In this document: in pieces, positions 1 to 11,765 of the stretch
Layout of the letters: every line of letters begins with the position of its first letter
Numbering within the stretch: the first letter of the stretch is position 1
DNA from: Limanda limanda
Lineage: Eukaryota > Chordata > Actinopteri > Pleuronectiformes > Pleuronectidae
DNA length: 64,000 bases
Assembly (NCBI RefSeq): GCF_963576545.1
Contig: NC_083645.1
Coordinates: 1,364,001-1,428,000 of the forward strand
Reading direction: 5' to 3'
Notes under the pieces: generated by a model
Databases searched by the model: none
The model's input: only the letters and a program-made list of their open reading frames with translations
What the model was told of the DNA's origin: nothing
Position numbers and translations under genes: made by a program

Positions 1-86
1 ATAGCCTGAAATGTTATTGCTCTCATTAAAAAGAAAATTCAAATTAATCTTCGGCTAGTTCATTCAAACGAATATTACAAACAAAC

Positions 87-134
87 CTTTTGACGCCTTT
101 CCTCACAGGCCTGATAGGCTAGTTTCTTCCTCTC
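87..134 (-). CDS. exon 7 of the left-edge gene, coiled-coil-like
   Basis: 48 nt, 16 codons (ERKKLAYQACEERRQK), with acceptor ttaatag and donor gtttgt, phase 0. It continues the charged helix of exon 6 without a break in frame or style. The donor is weaker than the others. Positions 1-86 are the start of the next intron. Confidence 0.55.
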
Positions 135-2881
135 CTATTAAAAGACCACATTAAAATTATTTATGCATTCTGTAATATCACGTAAAACATACAAAATAAC
201 AACTTGGAAATTTTACCTTCTCCTGATCCACCAACAAATTGTCATTATATTCCTTGTCTTGCTGGGCACGTATTGCTTGCCATTCTTGAAGAGCCTAAAG
301 TAAAACATCAAAAATGGCATTTCTCACCAATCACCATCAAATAGGCCTACACATACTTAAAATAATAGATTCTTTAATGTTTTTTTACCCGATTTGCAAC
401 CACACTTTGAGCTTGGGTACTCTCAGCCAAAGGGGCGGTCTCATCTTGTACTGGAGCAATTGAGAGTGGTGGGAATGAAACCATGGATATGGCAGAGGAT
501 GTGGATGCCACCTGGCAGTACACAGAAAATCAAAACGTACAAAAACTGTTTGCCTGGGGAATGTAACTGCTCAGACATCACAGTATAATAAATACATATT
601 AGAAAAAGACAAAAACACCGTTTATATCTGCCACTCATCAAGTGCATACTGATCTTAGATGTGCAATCATTTCAATATGGACCTGATCTGAAACCACATT
701 TTCCTTAGCCACCTGTGAGGTCTCATCTGCTGCTGGAGCTGCAGAGAGTGGTGGGAATGAATTCTGGGACATGGCTGAGGGTGGTGAGGTTTCCTGAGGT
801 CAGAGAGGGTAACTTCAGTTACAGGCAGACATTACAGTTAACACATTTGATTGTAGTACATTATTATTATTATAACTGTCAAGGTAAAAAAACATAAACA
901 GCCTATTTCTAAGAACCTCAAAATAGGTTACAAAGGTGAAACTAACTTCAGCACTGTAGTATGATATAAATCCCTGTGTATATAATTCCATACCTGCAAG
1001 ACAGTGGCTCGTGGCACGATGTAAAGTCTGCTTTTGCCAACAGCTGTTTTTAGTTCCCTCACAGAACTAACATTCAATATCTGGATTTTGCGTCCTTTGC
1101 CTGTTCTTGCCAATTCAAACCCAACCAAATTTAAGCTTATGTGAGAGTAGCTGTGACAAACAAAGCTGTTTAATTCCGCTAGACTCCAGTTCAACCCAAT
1201 CTTCGAGTTTGTGCGGCTGTCTGCTGAATCTTGCACAGGTTTTCCTAAAAATGGAAATGTAAACATCAGTATAATCTGCTTCTAGTGGCAAAGTAACTCA
1301 GCCATTAGTTGCTAATACTATATTCCCGATATTTCAGGAATCCTCGCAAACTGTCCTTAGAGATCTTGCCCAGACTCCTACAATGTTCGCGAAGACAGTT
1401 TCAAAGACGATAAATTCCACAAATCAAGGCTTCCAAACTGTTGTCATATTTTCAGAGATAATCAGTGTTGCCAACCACTAAAGTAGACCTGTATGACTGC
1501 CACAGCTAACCTATGATAAGTTGTGCTTCTGCAAAGTTTAAAGCTAAACAAAATTTGTATATGACTGAGATGAGGGAGCCTGGTTTCACTCCCAAGGGCA
1601 TCACACAGTTGAGCCTCTGAGCATAATATGTGAAAGAACATTAACATATGATATATGGTGTAGCTGAGCCTCCGAATGCACCACCTAGAACCCACACTAA
1701 CCATAACAACCATTGACTAACTTTAGATAGCTGATGCAAAATGATTCATTGGGAGATATTCCTCAACACTTTCAAAATGATGCCTTGGCATGAGAAAGTG
1801 TTGGAAGGGCATAGGTGTATTTATTAAAATGGCTACATGGAAACTTTTATGAAAATGCATTAAAGAGTAAACAGCTCTACAATATTTCTTTAAAACAAAT
1901 GCTAAATGTATTTTAACATAATTAAATGTCTCCCAATACACAGTTTTACAAATGGGACCAGACAGGCTCAAGTTAGAATTAAAAAAGCTTGTTCCATAGT
2001 TTTCTTGGCAAGAAGGTTGGATAATAAGGTGTAAAAGTAAATAACACTCAATTCTTATGTGCTTCAATCTCACATTACCTAATCCAAGTTTAGCAAGTTC
2101 ATCAAGTGTTTTTGTTGGGGGCAGAAAATCACTATCTGGCCCTGGAAGGAGGAAAAGCTTTGCTTGACAAATAAGGTTTTCCCTGCGGCCACCAGATCCT
2201 CCTGTAAACACAAATACATAACTGTCAGTCACTCTTCGCTAAAATCTATATGAATAATATGGACAATAAGATACTAAATAAAACAAATAAAAAGTTCACA
2301 TGAATGTACTGAGGGGTGTATGGCATGCAGGCAGAGAGGGACTGACCCTGTGATTCAGTGGGTGGTAAGGTGCTCTATTATAAAGTGCGTCATGGTTAGG
2401 CCATGTTTATACATAGCAGCAGGGTATTCTGAAAAACGGCGATATTGAAAAAAATTCTGGTCACACCAATGATAAAAACAACCAGGGAATTAGGGATGGG
2501 AATTTCGGCTCTTTTTAGTGAGCCGGATCTCTTGGAACGGCTCACCATATTACTGCTTACTGTAGTGTATACCTTTTATAATAGTGCCATGCCGTAATTC
2601 CGATTCCGATAACGAAGCACGATAGTCGACCCGGAAAAACAAGATAGGTTAACATATTTAACAGCTAACGTTACCCCGAACTTCTGCTAGCACATTCTGC
2701 CAGCTAGCAAATGGCCAAACTTACCCCGAACTCGTGGAACTTCCCGGCGAAATAGTCTTCTCGTTGAAGAAAGTAATCGGGAATCCTCATTGCTCGTTGC
2801 CAGCTCCTGCCTGGCACGGGCTGCAGCATTAAAAAGACGGTTAAAAACCCCGACCCCCTCGACTGCTGGCTGCTGTGACAT
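87..2881 (-). CDS. 5' part of a spliced gene, possibly UBX/HECT-type (G2E3-like) protein; product uncertain
   Basis: Seven coding exons on the minus strand join in one open frame: 2881-2725, 2201-2079, 1244-994, 793-683, 511-389, 294-217 and 134-87. Each junction has GT/AG ends and the phases agree (1, 1, then 0 throughout), giving 297 codons without a stop; the gene continues past the left edge. The start is the ATG at 2881-2879 (MSQQPAVEG). Seen in the protein: a basic N-terminus, a GPDSDFLPP segment, a globular stretch in exon 3, two Ser/Pro-rich exons, and a charged helical stretch in exons 6-7 containing DKEYNDNLLVDQEK, which resembles the linker that precedes UBX domains in FAF1-like proteins. 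From memory, fish proteins annotated as G2/M-specific E3 ligase-like share this plan and end in a HECT domain. That end lies outside the window, so the identity is inference. Gene structure is much surer than function. Confidence 0.7.
217..294 (-). CDS. exon 6 of the left-edge gene, charged helix
   Basis: 78 nt, 26 codons, phase 0 to 0, with acceptor ctttag and donor gtaaaa. It encodes a helix-like segment with RAQQDKEYNDNLLVDQEK, the pattern D..Y...L..D..K that precedes UBX domains in FAF1/UBXN-type proteins. Confidence 0.65.
389..511 (-). CDS. exon 5 of the left-edge gene, Ser/Pro-rich repeat exon B
   Basis: 123 nt, 41 codons, phase 0 to 0, with acceptor ctgccag and donor gtaaaa. It shares the SFPPLS..AP..DET core with exon 4. 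Both are symmetric exons, so either could be skipped or multiplied without breaking the frame. Confidence 0.62.
683..793 (-). CDS. exon 4 of the left-edge gene, Ser/Pro-rich repeat exon A
   Basis: 111 nt, 37 codons, phase 0 to 0, with acceptor cctcag and donor gtccat. The peptide carries SAMSQNSFPPLSAAPAADET, low-complexity and probably disordered. It closely resembles the next exon (SAISMVSFPPLSIAPVQDET), so the pair looks like a tandem exon duplication. Confidence 0.62.
994..1244 (-). CDS. exon 3 of the left-edge gene (globular segment)
   Basis: 251 nt, with acceptor tttttag and donor gtatgg, phase 1 to 0. The encoded stretch contains NWSLAELNSFVCHSYSHISL and a later GKSRLYIVPRA. It reads as a compact alpha/beta domain with alternating hydrophobic strands. 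I cannot assign it to a named domain with certainty. Confidence 0.68.
2079..2201 (-). CDS. exon 2 of the left-edge gene
   Basis: Preceded by a tttacag acceptor and followed by a gtaatg donor, phase 1 to phase 1, 123 nt. It encodes a glycine-rich junction followed by LLPGPDSDFLPPTKTLDELA. The segment resembles the N-terminal 'GP.SD.LP' stretch I associate with fish G2E3-like proteins; that resemblance is from memory. Confidence 0.66.
   Translation of the reverse strand, partial: EDLVAAGKTLFVKQSFSSFQGQIVIFCPQQKHLMNLLNLD
2725..2881 (-). CDS. exon 1 (coding) of the left-edge gene
   Basis: 52 codons plus one base, from the ATG at 2881 to a consensus donor (gtaagt) after position 2725. The peptide is Arg-rich and contains RARQEL and RRLFRREVPRVR. 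No signal peptide or membrane segment is visible. The start is the first ATG of the open frame; the frame has no alternative upstream Met. Confidence 0.72.
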
Positions 2882-2999
2882 TGTACTAAACTGATCCGTG
2901 GACCGATGTAATCAGTGAACACAGGTATATTGTGTGAATGATGATGAACGACAACGACCTGCTCCGCTCCCGTCTAAAGTGGGAGGCGGTCCTATAATT
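2882..2999 (-). promoter_or_regulatory. presumed promoter / 5' UTR of the left-edge gene
   Basis: This is the 118 nt immediately upstream of the ATG at 2881, reading leftward on the minus strand. It contains a GC-rich patch (about 2957-2995) and no TATA box that I can see. It is assigned only by position; the transcription start is unknown. It abuts the GATATC-rich array. Confidence 0.35.
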
Positions 3000-3004
3000 T
3001 GTCA

Positions 3005-3640
3005 TTACAGATATCTGAAACGTAATTTCGCCTAGTCAAAACTCTAATTTAAGATATCTGTAATTCAATTTTGACTAGGCGGAATGAAAGTTACAGATAT
3101 CTACAACTTTAGATATCTCTAATCAAAATTAATTTCAAGATATCTATAACCTGATAATAGATATCTACAATTAAATTATGACTATCCCTAACTCCAGTTT
3201 GAGATATCTACAACGTCGTTTTGACTAGTCTTAACTCCAGTTAGAGATATCTACAATGTAATTTCGCCTAGTCAAAACTTAATTTAAGATATCTGAAAAG
3301 GGACATGTAGATATCTTGAATTGAGGTGAATTAAAGATATCTTGAACTGGAATTATGACTAGTCAGAATCAAATTGCAGATATCTCCAACTGGAATTACA
3401 GATATCTACAATTCAGTTGCAGATATCCGTAATTCACATAGTGGATATCCGCAATTGAATTGTAGATATCTGTAATGAGAAACCCCATAGACATGAATGG
3501 CAAAAATGACGTCATTTCTCCTAGGAGGAATGTCTTTGTGGATATCTGAAATGACAGTTGTGGATAGGAAGAATGTAGTTGCGGATATCCAAAATGTTCT
3601 CTTTGACTAGGCGAAACTGAATTGCAGATATCTGCAACAC
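3005..3640. repeat. GATATC-palindrome array (19 copies in about 640 bp)
   Basis: I count 19 occurrences of GATATC, most inside AGATATCT, spaced roughly 20-60 bp apart. They alternate with a second motif, TTTGACTAGGCG / CGCCTAGTCAAAA or the palindrome GACTAGTC, seen six or seven times. Spacer text is degenerate but recurrent (taatt, caatt, tacaa). The array reads similarly on both strands because the core motifs are palindromic. No open frame or clear terminal inverted repeat bounds it. It looks like a diverged tandem repeat or the interior of a non-autonomous DNA transposon; its family is unknown to me. Confidence 0.75.
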
Positions 3641-3659
3641 ATATCCATTCTAGCGAATT

Positions 3660-4340
3660 TATGTCAAATCGGCTTGCCATAGTGAGAGAGGTGCGCCGTG
3701 GGTAGAGGCGTGCGACACCAACCTCCGCTGCTCAAGTAAAGAGCCAGTTTGGAGAATGTATTGAAAATTGAAAATGCGCGCTCACATGTCTGCCTCCACT
3801 CGCTCATCATTGTCGAGTCCTCCTCGCTCGTCTCCCGGCGCACCTGCTGCTGCTGGGCTGGTGAACCCGGCACCACATAGGTCCGTCAGTTTGGCACATT
3901 TAGCAGCCTCCACCTCCAGAGACTTCAGCTTTTTTTCCCGATGCGTTTTTTACTCTTATTATCCATTTTAAGTTTCTGTCTCAGCAGCAGCCCGTCCCGC
4001 GACTCCCCCCGCCAATGCCATGAGGTCCCGCCCCACCCTGGTTTGTGTTGTGATTGACTGCACTGTCAGGGCTCTCTGAGCCTGTCAGCCCATGATTGAT
4101 TGACAATGACAAACAATAGACCAATAATATGTGTCGATGCTGGCAACACACTGCTAGCCCTCTGTAGCCAATTGGCCGGCCCAATTGGAGGGAATTTAGA
4201 GAGGAAGAAAAAAAAAAAAACAACAACATAGCGGACCAGACCGGCCCACATTGGGTCAACAGCCCACCGGGAAGATGCCCGGTATGCCAGATGGCCAGTC
4301 CACCCCTGGTCACAACACTGAAAAGCACAAGCAAAGAAAA
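3660..4340. other. GC-richer stretch with a hairpin-bearing repeat fragment
   Basis: No supported gene. Around 4266-4283 there is a perfect 6-bp-arm hairpin (ACCGGG...CCCGGT), followed by ATGCCAGATGGCCAGTCCAC. I recognise this combination as a common dispersed fish repeat, probably a DNA-transposon fragment. Open frames here are short and lack family resemblance or splice support. Confidence 0.35.
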
Positions 4341-7300
4341 ACAAAGAAAGCAGAAAGCACAGGTGTATTTACACTTGTCAGGATTGTGACTTCAGGGTCA
4401 AATCAAGAAAATGGCTATTGGTTATTTAACAGGGGAAACAAGTATGTTCTTTTTGATCATAAACAAAATGTGCGCAAGGTTTTCAGAAAAATTATGAATT
4501 ATAATAAAATATAAAAAATTTTAAGACAATGACAACTAGTGACATAATAATGGAGGTACTTTAAATTTTTCTTGACACATTAATGTTCATTGGTAAACAA
4601 AGAATTGTATAAATTCACCCATTTACCATCACACTATCTGATGCCAGGATCTTGTTATTCTCACTGTCAGGGTCCATATAGGAAGTCCCATGAACGCATC
4701 TTGAATTTGCCATGCAAATTTTGTTTTTCTCGCCATTTATTAACCCCGTCTGTCTGCACAGTTATGCAATCTATTTGGTTCACACACACACACGCGCAAT
4801 TATATTGTATTTTACATCTATTATTTACATAAAGTGGTGTAAAACATTGATACTTTATAATATTTGGTCAAGCATGACTCCTTTATGTATAAAAAACTAA
4901 TGTACACAAACTACATCACATATCCATGTCTTCTGTCCACGGCAATTACATCAACTACATTTTGTTAGTTTGTGAGTGGCCGTTTGTTTGAAAAAAACCC
5001 TCAGCAAGATAAAGTGGCATTCCTTCATACCTGTTTTATTCATAAAGCTGTATGATGACCTGTGTAATATGGAGACCATGCACAAAATGGTCCTTTGTAA
5101 ACAACAATCTTAAGAAGTACAATATGGTATAATTAAAATAATAATATAATATTTAATGTATGGATAACTGTAACTTCTTTTTGTGAGTATCTCCAAGAAA
5201 AAGTAAGAAATGAGCCTCTGATTGAAAGATTAAACAGAACTGATTTTCATGATGGGATGGGTTCTATTGAAGAAAGACTGCCATCTCCTGGTGGAACAGT
5301 GCAACACCCTACCCTCTCTCCAGTTTTCTCTGATCCATAAAACAAACTAATGTTGCTGTCCGTTGCGAGATTTAATTTATTTGTCAGAATAAAGCATATA
5401 CCTTAATTCCAACACTTCTATCTATATATCTATTTATCTATGTATATGATAGACATCTATGGTGACTCTGATTGGTCGAGCATGTGTATGTATGAGCATG
5501 TGACAAATTTAATAAGCTATTTGTCATTTGTCAATGTTTTAATATTTAAGGTGACAAATTTACACTGTATAAAATTATCAATGTGGTCCAAATTAAAAAG
5601 TTAAATTGCTGCCTTAAAAACTTCAAGATGAGCTTTCCTTTTAACACACAGCCATCATCTGTCGAATACATGTTTGGCTGATGACTGATTAGACTCAAGT
5701 GATTAAGCGAATGTTAATGAACGTATTTATTTCCAAGACCTACACAAGTTAATAGATGTGTCAAAGTGAGGTATTATAGAATATATAATATATAATAGAC
5801 GGAGCCTTCTGTCCTCACACATTTATCTGTATTTGTGCACATCTTCTATTGGACACTATTAAGACATTTCAACCATGGCATAAGTCTTTGAGAAGAGTCT
5901 CCACCATTGCCATGTTTGTTATTGTCAGGAACTCTTGATTCTGCTGTGCCCTCTAGTGGATGTATTGCTTAACAACTATGACAACATAAAGCACAAATTT
6001 TGTATGGGGGCAGTGAAAGTTACATAGTTTGAAACGGACATTTCTCTTTTCGTGGATGAAGGCAATATAATTGAGCCTCAAGTTGAGAAAAGTTAAATCA
6101 GTCAATCAGTCAATAAAAATGAAATACTGAGACAGTGATGGTGGTTTGCAGAAGTGCATTTAACATAAAATGAAAAATGAAAATCATCTGCCTGGGCAGA
6201 AACCAATCAAGACTTTTAGTTCTAATGAGTCCAAAATGATGTGAATAAACAGTGCTTTAAATCCTGAAACTGCTGAACTGTTGTGGAAAATCTGCTAGTT
6301 AATGGTCAACTCATCAGTGAAGGAAGTGTTCAGGAGTCCCTTGATGTCTTATGCTGAAATATTTGTTGAAGCTTGGCCAAGTAGAAAATCAGAAGCCATC
6401 AATACAACAACCCTGCATGATGTCCTCTCATATTCTGAAGTCTCATTCCCTGTGGTCACACTTTAAACCCCTACAGATAATTTAATCTATGGGTCTGCTC
6501 GGTCCTAATCACATGTATTTTTAATAGTTCTGGAGACAGTACTGCCTGCTTACGCAGTCTCATATCTGTGTTGTCCAGAGAGTGAAGCCTTTGACCTCGG
6601 TCAAGCTCTCGCACTTCCCCAAACACGACAGTCAGCTGCACTATGCCCCTGAGAGAGGAGAGGAGACAGTGTCTCTGAAAATTACATAACGTGATGTTTG
6701 CATCTAACATTCATTAACCGTATGTGTTAAATATAAATAGTCTGCCTGAGAAGAGAAAAAGAAGAAATACATAACAAAGTACGCAGATTTTCCATTTGTA
6801 TTTTATGATGGTCTACTTGACAACAACTGCCACATTGAAGACGTTGTGCATAAAGGCTTCAAAATCAACATCAGTAGACTTTGGATGAAGGGGATGCAAC
6901 TTGATGGCTTCCTTGAAACAAGCCAGCTAGCTCAAGCTCATTTAACCTTTTATAGGTTTTACAATAAAAACCCTAAAACGTCTTGTCACATAACACAGTA
7001 ACACTATTGGATTCCAACATCATACCATGCTAACATTTTTATTAATTAGCATTATAGCTGTTTATTGTTTCTATCTGATAACCTGTTTTATCTCTTCAAT
7101 TGAACACTGGTTTGCCTTACAATTATGATTGATGACATGAAGCTGAACAAATAAGATCCATTTAATTATTTAGTGTTGTTTGTATATCATAGCAGGTTGG
7201 CGCAGGGAAGAATATTCAAAACAAACAAAAGTAGGATACAAAAAACTGAAAACTCAGCCAGCTAAAGATGAAAGTCAGCAGGAGCAAAGCTGACAAATTA

Positions 7301-8380
7301 ATTTACAGGAGACTGGTAGCACAGACAATAAATGCACAAAGGAACCCATTGCTGTCACACAAGAAATTATCACATTACAAATAAAAAGTTGAATGTTATA
7401 ACATGAAAAGAATCTGATTATGATTAGGTCTGGAATGGAGATAGACTCCCCATTACATGCACTGCGGCTGGCTCAAAACATGGATGCTCCACTGTTAATT
7501 CCAGCTGATTCCAGCCTCCAGATGGTCGGACTGATTCTTCCTTCTTTAAAGCCCCATGCATTTTACAATTCTCCTTAGAGTATGCATTTATCACGTTGTC
7601 ATACACTGTGCTCACTAACAGCAAAATCTCATGATGTCTAAACCCAAGCATATCGTTTGCATTTGACATTTTCCTATTTTTCACGGCTCGCAACACACGT
7701 TTCCTCATTTCATCATGTCACGTAAAGTGTAATAAAAAAAACCCTAAACCTTTCACATCATAATGTTAAACTTTTCACGTTTTAACAGGACGCAACCTTA
7801 CTATGGCGAGTGCCTTGAGATATTGTATGTTATCTTGAGATATTCTACTCCATAGAGTATCACTGGGTTCAGTTAAAACACATAAAACACATAATAGAGT
7901 GAGACAGACAATCACAAACACAGGAAACCAGACAAAAACAAAATAAGTTAGAGAAACAAAAGGTAAAAAAAAACACACCTTCAAAGTAAAGCGGCAAATA
8001 ACAAAACAGTCCAATCAAAAGGGGAAAATAAGCACAACCCCAACTCCCCAAAGTCATATTAAATCCCAAACAACTATAACTAAAGGCTTAAACGGGTGGA
8101 TAGTAATCTATTATCTATTCCAACATATGATAAATACACAACACACAGGGACAAGGGAGGAAGAGGAGATTCAATAAGCTCATGGGTCCTCTGCCCTTTG
8201 ATTTATAAATAGCACATTGTCACTGAATCTAATCTAGAAGTCCAACATTTCATTTCAACAAGCACCTACACTTTCTTACAGGTATCAATCAAGAATGGAC
8301 TCCTCAGTCAAACATGAGATTCTCCTGCAGAGGGCAATGTTACCACAGGTAACATTGTTTGCCAATACCCAGAGAGTAAT
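4341..8380. other. AT-rich intergenic stretch, no gene seen
   Basis: No frame here shows recognisable protein similarity, and I see no consistent splice pattern. A minus-strand frame at 6471-6710 is open for 79 codons but resembles nothing I know. Short CA runs occur near 4780. I see no RNA gene. Confidence 0.5.
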
Positions 8381-8522
8381 CACACACACACACACACACA
8401 CGCACACACACGCACACACACGCACACACACGCACACACACGCACACACACGCACACACACGCACACACACGCACACACAGGCACACACAGGCACCCACA
8501 CACCCACAGGCACACACACACA

Positions 8523-8572
<50 letters not shown>
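8381..8572. repeat. (CA)n microsatellite with a CGCACACACA minisatellite core
   Basis: A CA run begins at 8381. Within it, from about 8400 to 8480, a 10-bp unit CGCACACACA is repeated about eight times in register, followed by GGCACACACA variants and then pure CA to 8572. Long open frames on both strands here are repeat artefacts. Confidence 0.95.
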
Positions 8573-8574
<2 letters not shown>

Positions 8575-9567
8575 CAAACAAAGTGTTGTTGATAGTCATT
8601 TAGAAGCATTCCGGTATGACCAATAATTTTACCATCTATAATTAAACAAAAATGATTCAGATCAACACAAAGAAAAGGTTGCAACACCAGTTTCCACATG
8701 CATGTACACACACACTTGAAGCAGCTCTTCCTGCCTGGTTTGGTGAATGCACATATTACACGGAGGGTTGATCTTACATGCACACACACACATCATCTCA
8801 GTCGAAGACAGTGGTTGTTGTTTTGTCTCCTTAGAGATGACACATTTGGAGTACAATTGCTACGGTAACCCCACAGGCCTCCGTGAGTCACCACAGTCAT
8901 ATTTTGATTCATTAACCCCTCGTGGCAGAGTCCTGTCACCTGATCGCTCTGTTGTACAGGTGGATGAGGTCGGCACAGAAGAGACCTGTGGGAGCGGAAG
9001 GGGTCGCAGCCATTGTTATGGATCAGTCTGGACAGCAAAATAAACAATGCTTATTTTTCTGTTTCCTCTGACCTCAGCAGTTACTCTCAATAGAGCTGGT
9101 AGAACCACAAACAGTGCTAGTGGTAGCTCTTGAACATGAGCAGTTAAGCTGCAGTGACACAGGTCAAGGTTTCCAATGGGCCATATAGCAAGGAAATTTG
9201 TTTTAGACAAATGAAGTTCTGCTAACACTTTGATAATCTCACTGCATTTCCTATAACTACTTCACAGGAAATCCCAGAGCTTTATCGATGAAATGCTTTT
9301 AATGTGAAGCAGCAAGATTAGGAAAGGTTGGGTTTGCATCAGCTCTAACTCCACATAGCTCTGATACAGCTGAAAGCAACCAGTATCTGACAGAATGAGC
9401 AGAAACACATAAGTGAAGCTTAGCTGCAAAAAACTCATATTCAGGACAAAGCTACAAAAACACTGAGCCTAATGTTAAAAGTTTAGCTGCTGAGAACACG
9501 ACTGAGGGTTATGTGATGATGTGTGCCTGTAACACTGACAAGAACAATGTTTGCTAAGTTATATCCT
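8573..9567. other. intergenic, no gene seen
   Basis: Several 60-100 codon frames exist on both strands between 8660 and 9230, but none has a recognisable domain or splice partner. No clear mobile element was recognised. Confidence 0.45.
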
Positions 9568-9832
9568 GCTGTGGTTCAGGGGTAAGAGTGGGTCGTCCTC
9601 TAACCAGTAGGTTGGCAGTACGATCCCATTCCTTCTTCTCCTAGTGTCCTTGGGCAAGATACTGAACCCCAAAATGCCCCTGATGACTGTGCCGTTCGCC
9701 CAGGAATAGTGCTGCCCATAGATGCACTGTATACATGTGGGTGTGATGCCATCCCCCCCTTTTTTGAATAAAATTGTACTGTAAAGCGTTTTGAGTGATC
9801 ATTCAGACTAGTTCACCAATAGTTATTATTAT
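9568..9832 (+). mobile_element. tRNA-derived SINE (family A), plus orientation
   Basis: The head resembles a tRNA promoter (TGGTTCAGGGGTAAGAG as a box-A-like element; GGCAGTACGATCCCA as a degenerate box B). A body with TGTCCTTGGGCAAGATACTG follows, then a tail with AAAGCGTTTTGAGTGATCAT and TTATTATTATT. The same body and tail recur at 17655-17875 (plus) and, reversed, at 10895-11045, 29200-29325, 30536-30820 and 56325-56585. The shared tail probably reflects the LINE that mobilised it. Confidence 0.75.
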
Positions 9833-9840
9833 TCCTATAC

Positions 9841-10895
9841 ACCATTAAACATTTGTCAATATTTTGTCCCAGTCACTGTGTGATTTTTGTACCTCTCTGG
9901 CTTTTGTGATGATTGTTTTACTGCCATGTCTGTTTAGAGTCCTCTACCAGCATTCAGAGCAGCTATTATTTAGACGTAAAATGGATGATAGGAAACTAAC
10001 TAATTAACAAGTTGGCTTAAAGAATTCGGAAAACCTTTAGCTTTTGGGCTGCAGATTGGGTAGGATTTGTGTGTCAGATTTCATGTCACTCATCTCATGA
10101 GGGGCGAGGCCATCCAAAATGACATTTTTGGGACTCAACAACAACTATTTGATTTGGGAATCACTTGTAGATCCATTTCCTGTTATGTTTCATGCTCAGC
10201 TCATTCCAACCAAAAGTAATTTTAGCTGCAGTGGCAGGCAATAAATAAATGTAGCTTTCTGTATAAAATGCATGCTGCCATTGCTGATGTTAAGTTGAAA
10301 ATGTGAGAAAAAAAATCATGGGCTCAAAAATCACGACAAAAAACTTGAAGTGACACAAGGAAATTACCTGATTCTATTTTATGAATTGGTCATAAAATGT
10401 GATATTAATAAACCTTGGTTAATAACTCACAAAAGATTATAATCCGTCAAGTCTTTATTGAACACACTCATTCAGCATATTGGCAGCAGATCTGGTGTGA
10501 ACCGCTCTCTGAGCCCATCCCACAGCTGAGCTCATTCTCTGTTGGGTTAAAGTTTGAGCTCTGACTGGTCCACTGTGGATTTTCTCTGTTTGAAGTCATT
10601 CTGTGCTACATTTATTAACGCGTCATTGTTCTTCTGCATCACCAGCTTCTACTAAGCTGCAGCTGGCAGACAACCACTCCGACATTATTCTTTAGACAGA
10701 TGAACAGAGATGTTAAACAGCTCTTCTGATTCCTTTAGACCTTTTGCCCTTGACTCTGGGCTTTTTTTCACCTCAATGATTATTCTGTATTGTGTCTTTG
10801 GACTCATCAGTGCTGGTCAGCTTTATGATTCACAGACTGTAATTATATAGAATTACACTTTTCAGTACAAGACACATTCACCTTTTCCCTCTCAA
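9841..10895. other. intergenic; degenerate dispersed repeat at about 10480-10860
   Basis: No gene. The stretch from about 10480 resembles, from memory, the interior of a widespread non-autonomous fish DNA transposon (GAGCTCTGACTGGTCCACT, then CATCACCAGCTTCTACTAAG). No intact termini were found, so the assignment is tentative. Confidence 0.35.
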
Positions 10896-11045
10896 AGACC
10901 ATTCACACACTGCCAGAAGAGGGACAATTTGGGGTTCTCTGTATTGCCCAAGGACACTTCGACATGCGGACTGGAGGAGTCTGGTATCAAATCACAGACC
11001 TTCTGGTTAGTGGACAACTCACTCTACCTTTTGAGCACACGCTTT
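10895..11045 (-). mobile_element. SINE family A fragment, minus orientation
   Basis: Reverse-complement copy of the family A body: the TTGCCCAAGGACACTTCGAC segment lies at about 10948 and the tRNA-like head (CAAATCACAGACCTTCTGG) follows to the right. The tail is truncated on the left. Confidence 0.65.
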
Positions 11046-11145
11046 GCTTTATGCAATCAGTAATCATGATTATATGCGATTATATTATTAGGAAAGTATC
11101 TAAACTGCTGCAGCGCCTGTGCTCCTGCAGGTTTCAATATTTCAA

Positions 11146-11220
11146 TTCAATTTTATTTGTATAGCGCCAAAACATACATGCCAAGGCACTTTACATGTTA
11201 AGGTCAAGACCTTAAAGTTA
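11146..11220 (-). mobile_element. retroposon 3'-end fragment
   Basis: TTCAATTCAATTTTATTTG followed by TATAGCGCC and AAGGCACTTTACATG is, on the minus strand, a typical fish retroposon 3' end (GGCGCTATACAAATAAAATTGAATTGAA type). Only the end is present. Confidence 0.5.
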
Positions 11221-11251
11221 TAGAAAAACAAACAGTTCCCACAATGGGTGT

Positions 11252-11253
<2 letters not shown>

Positions 11254-11329
<76 letters not shown>

Positions 11330-11343
11330 AGGGAGGGAGGGAG
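11254..11343. repeat. (GA)n microsatellite grading into (GGGA)n
   Basis: GA repeats from 11254 to about 11322 are followed by GGGA units to 11343. Open frames across it (Arg-Glu on one strand, Ser-Leu on the other) are artefacts. Confidence 0.95.
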
Positions 11344-11765
11344 GAACAGTTTTTTAACCATCACAATCATATCTACAGGTATGCAACTCTTATTGACATG
11401 CTGATTTGTGGCTGTGCAAATGCTGTCCATCACTTCATATGCTTTGTTACAGGTGTGTGCACTTTATTGGCTGCAGGTACTGTAACAAAACATTTGAGAG
11501 CAGGAGTTACTCTCCAAACAGAATGTTCTTTATTAATGAACTACCATCACAAACAGGATTCCAACAGTGCAAAGAATAATGTTTTCCTTGTGTTACTCTT
11601 GATAGAATCATGTCTAAATTAGAATGGCTGGTCATAATCTGGCTTTAACAATTTGCTCATTACTGGCTGATAAATTAGAGAGAGGAAATTGGAGTGTTTA
11701 CAACTCCACAGCATGGCCAGAAAGGTGTTGGCAGTTCTTGGCAACTTAAGGTTAAGAAAATAACT

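Noticed and set aside
1723..2232. A single 169-codon minus-strand protein
   Set aside because: Only 2079-2201 behaves as an exon, with acceptor and donor in matching phase; the rest is intron read-through.
3981..4344. Minus-strand frames of 92-117 codons near the GC-rich stretch
   Set aside because: Overlapping frames in different phases, a run of Phe from a poly-A tract, and no splice or domain support.
6471..6710. 79-codon minus-strand frame
   Set aside because: No recognisable domain, no splice partners, and similar-length open frames occur throughout the intergenic DNA.
8285..8603. Cys-Val and Thr-His frames over the CA repeat
   Set aside because: Microsatellite artefacts. A CRISPR-like reading of the regular 10-bp units was also dropped because there are no unique spacers and the sequence is eukaryotic.
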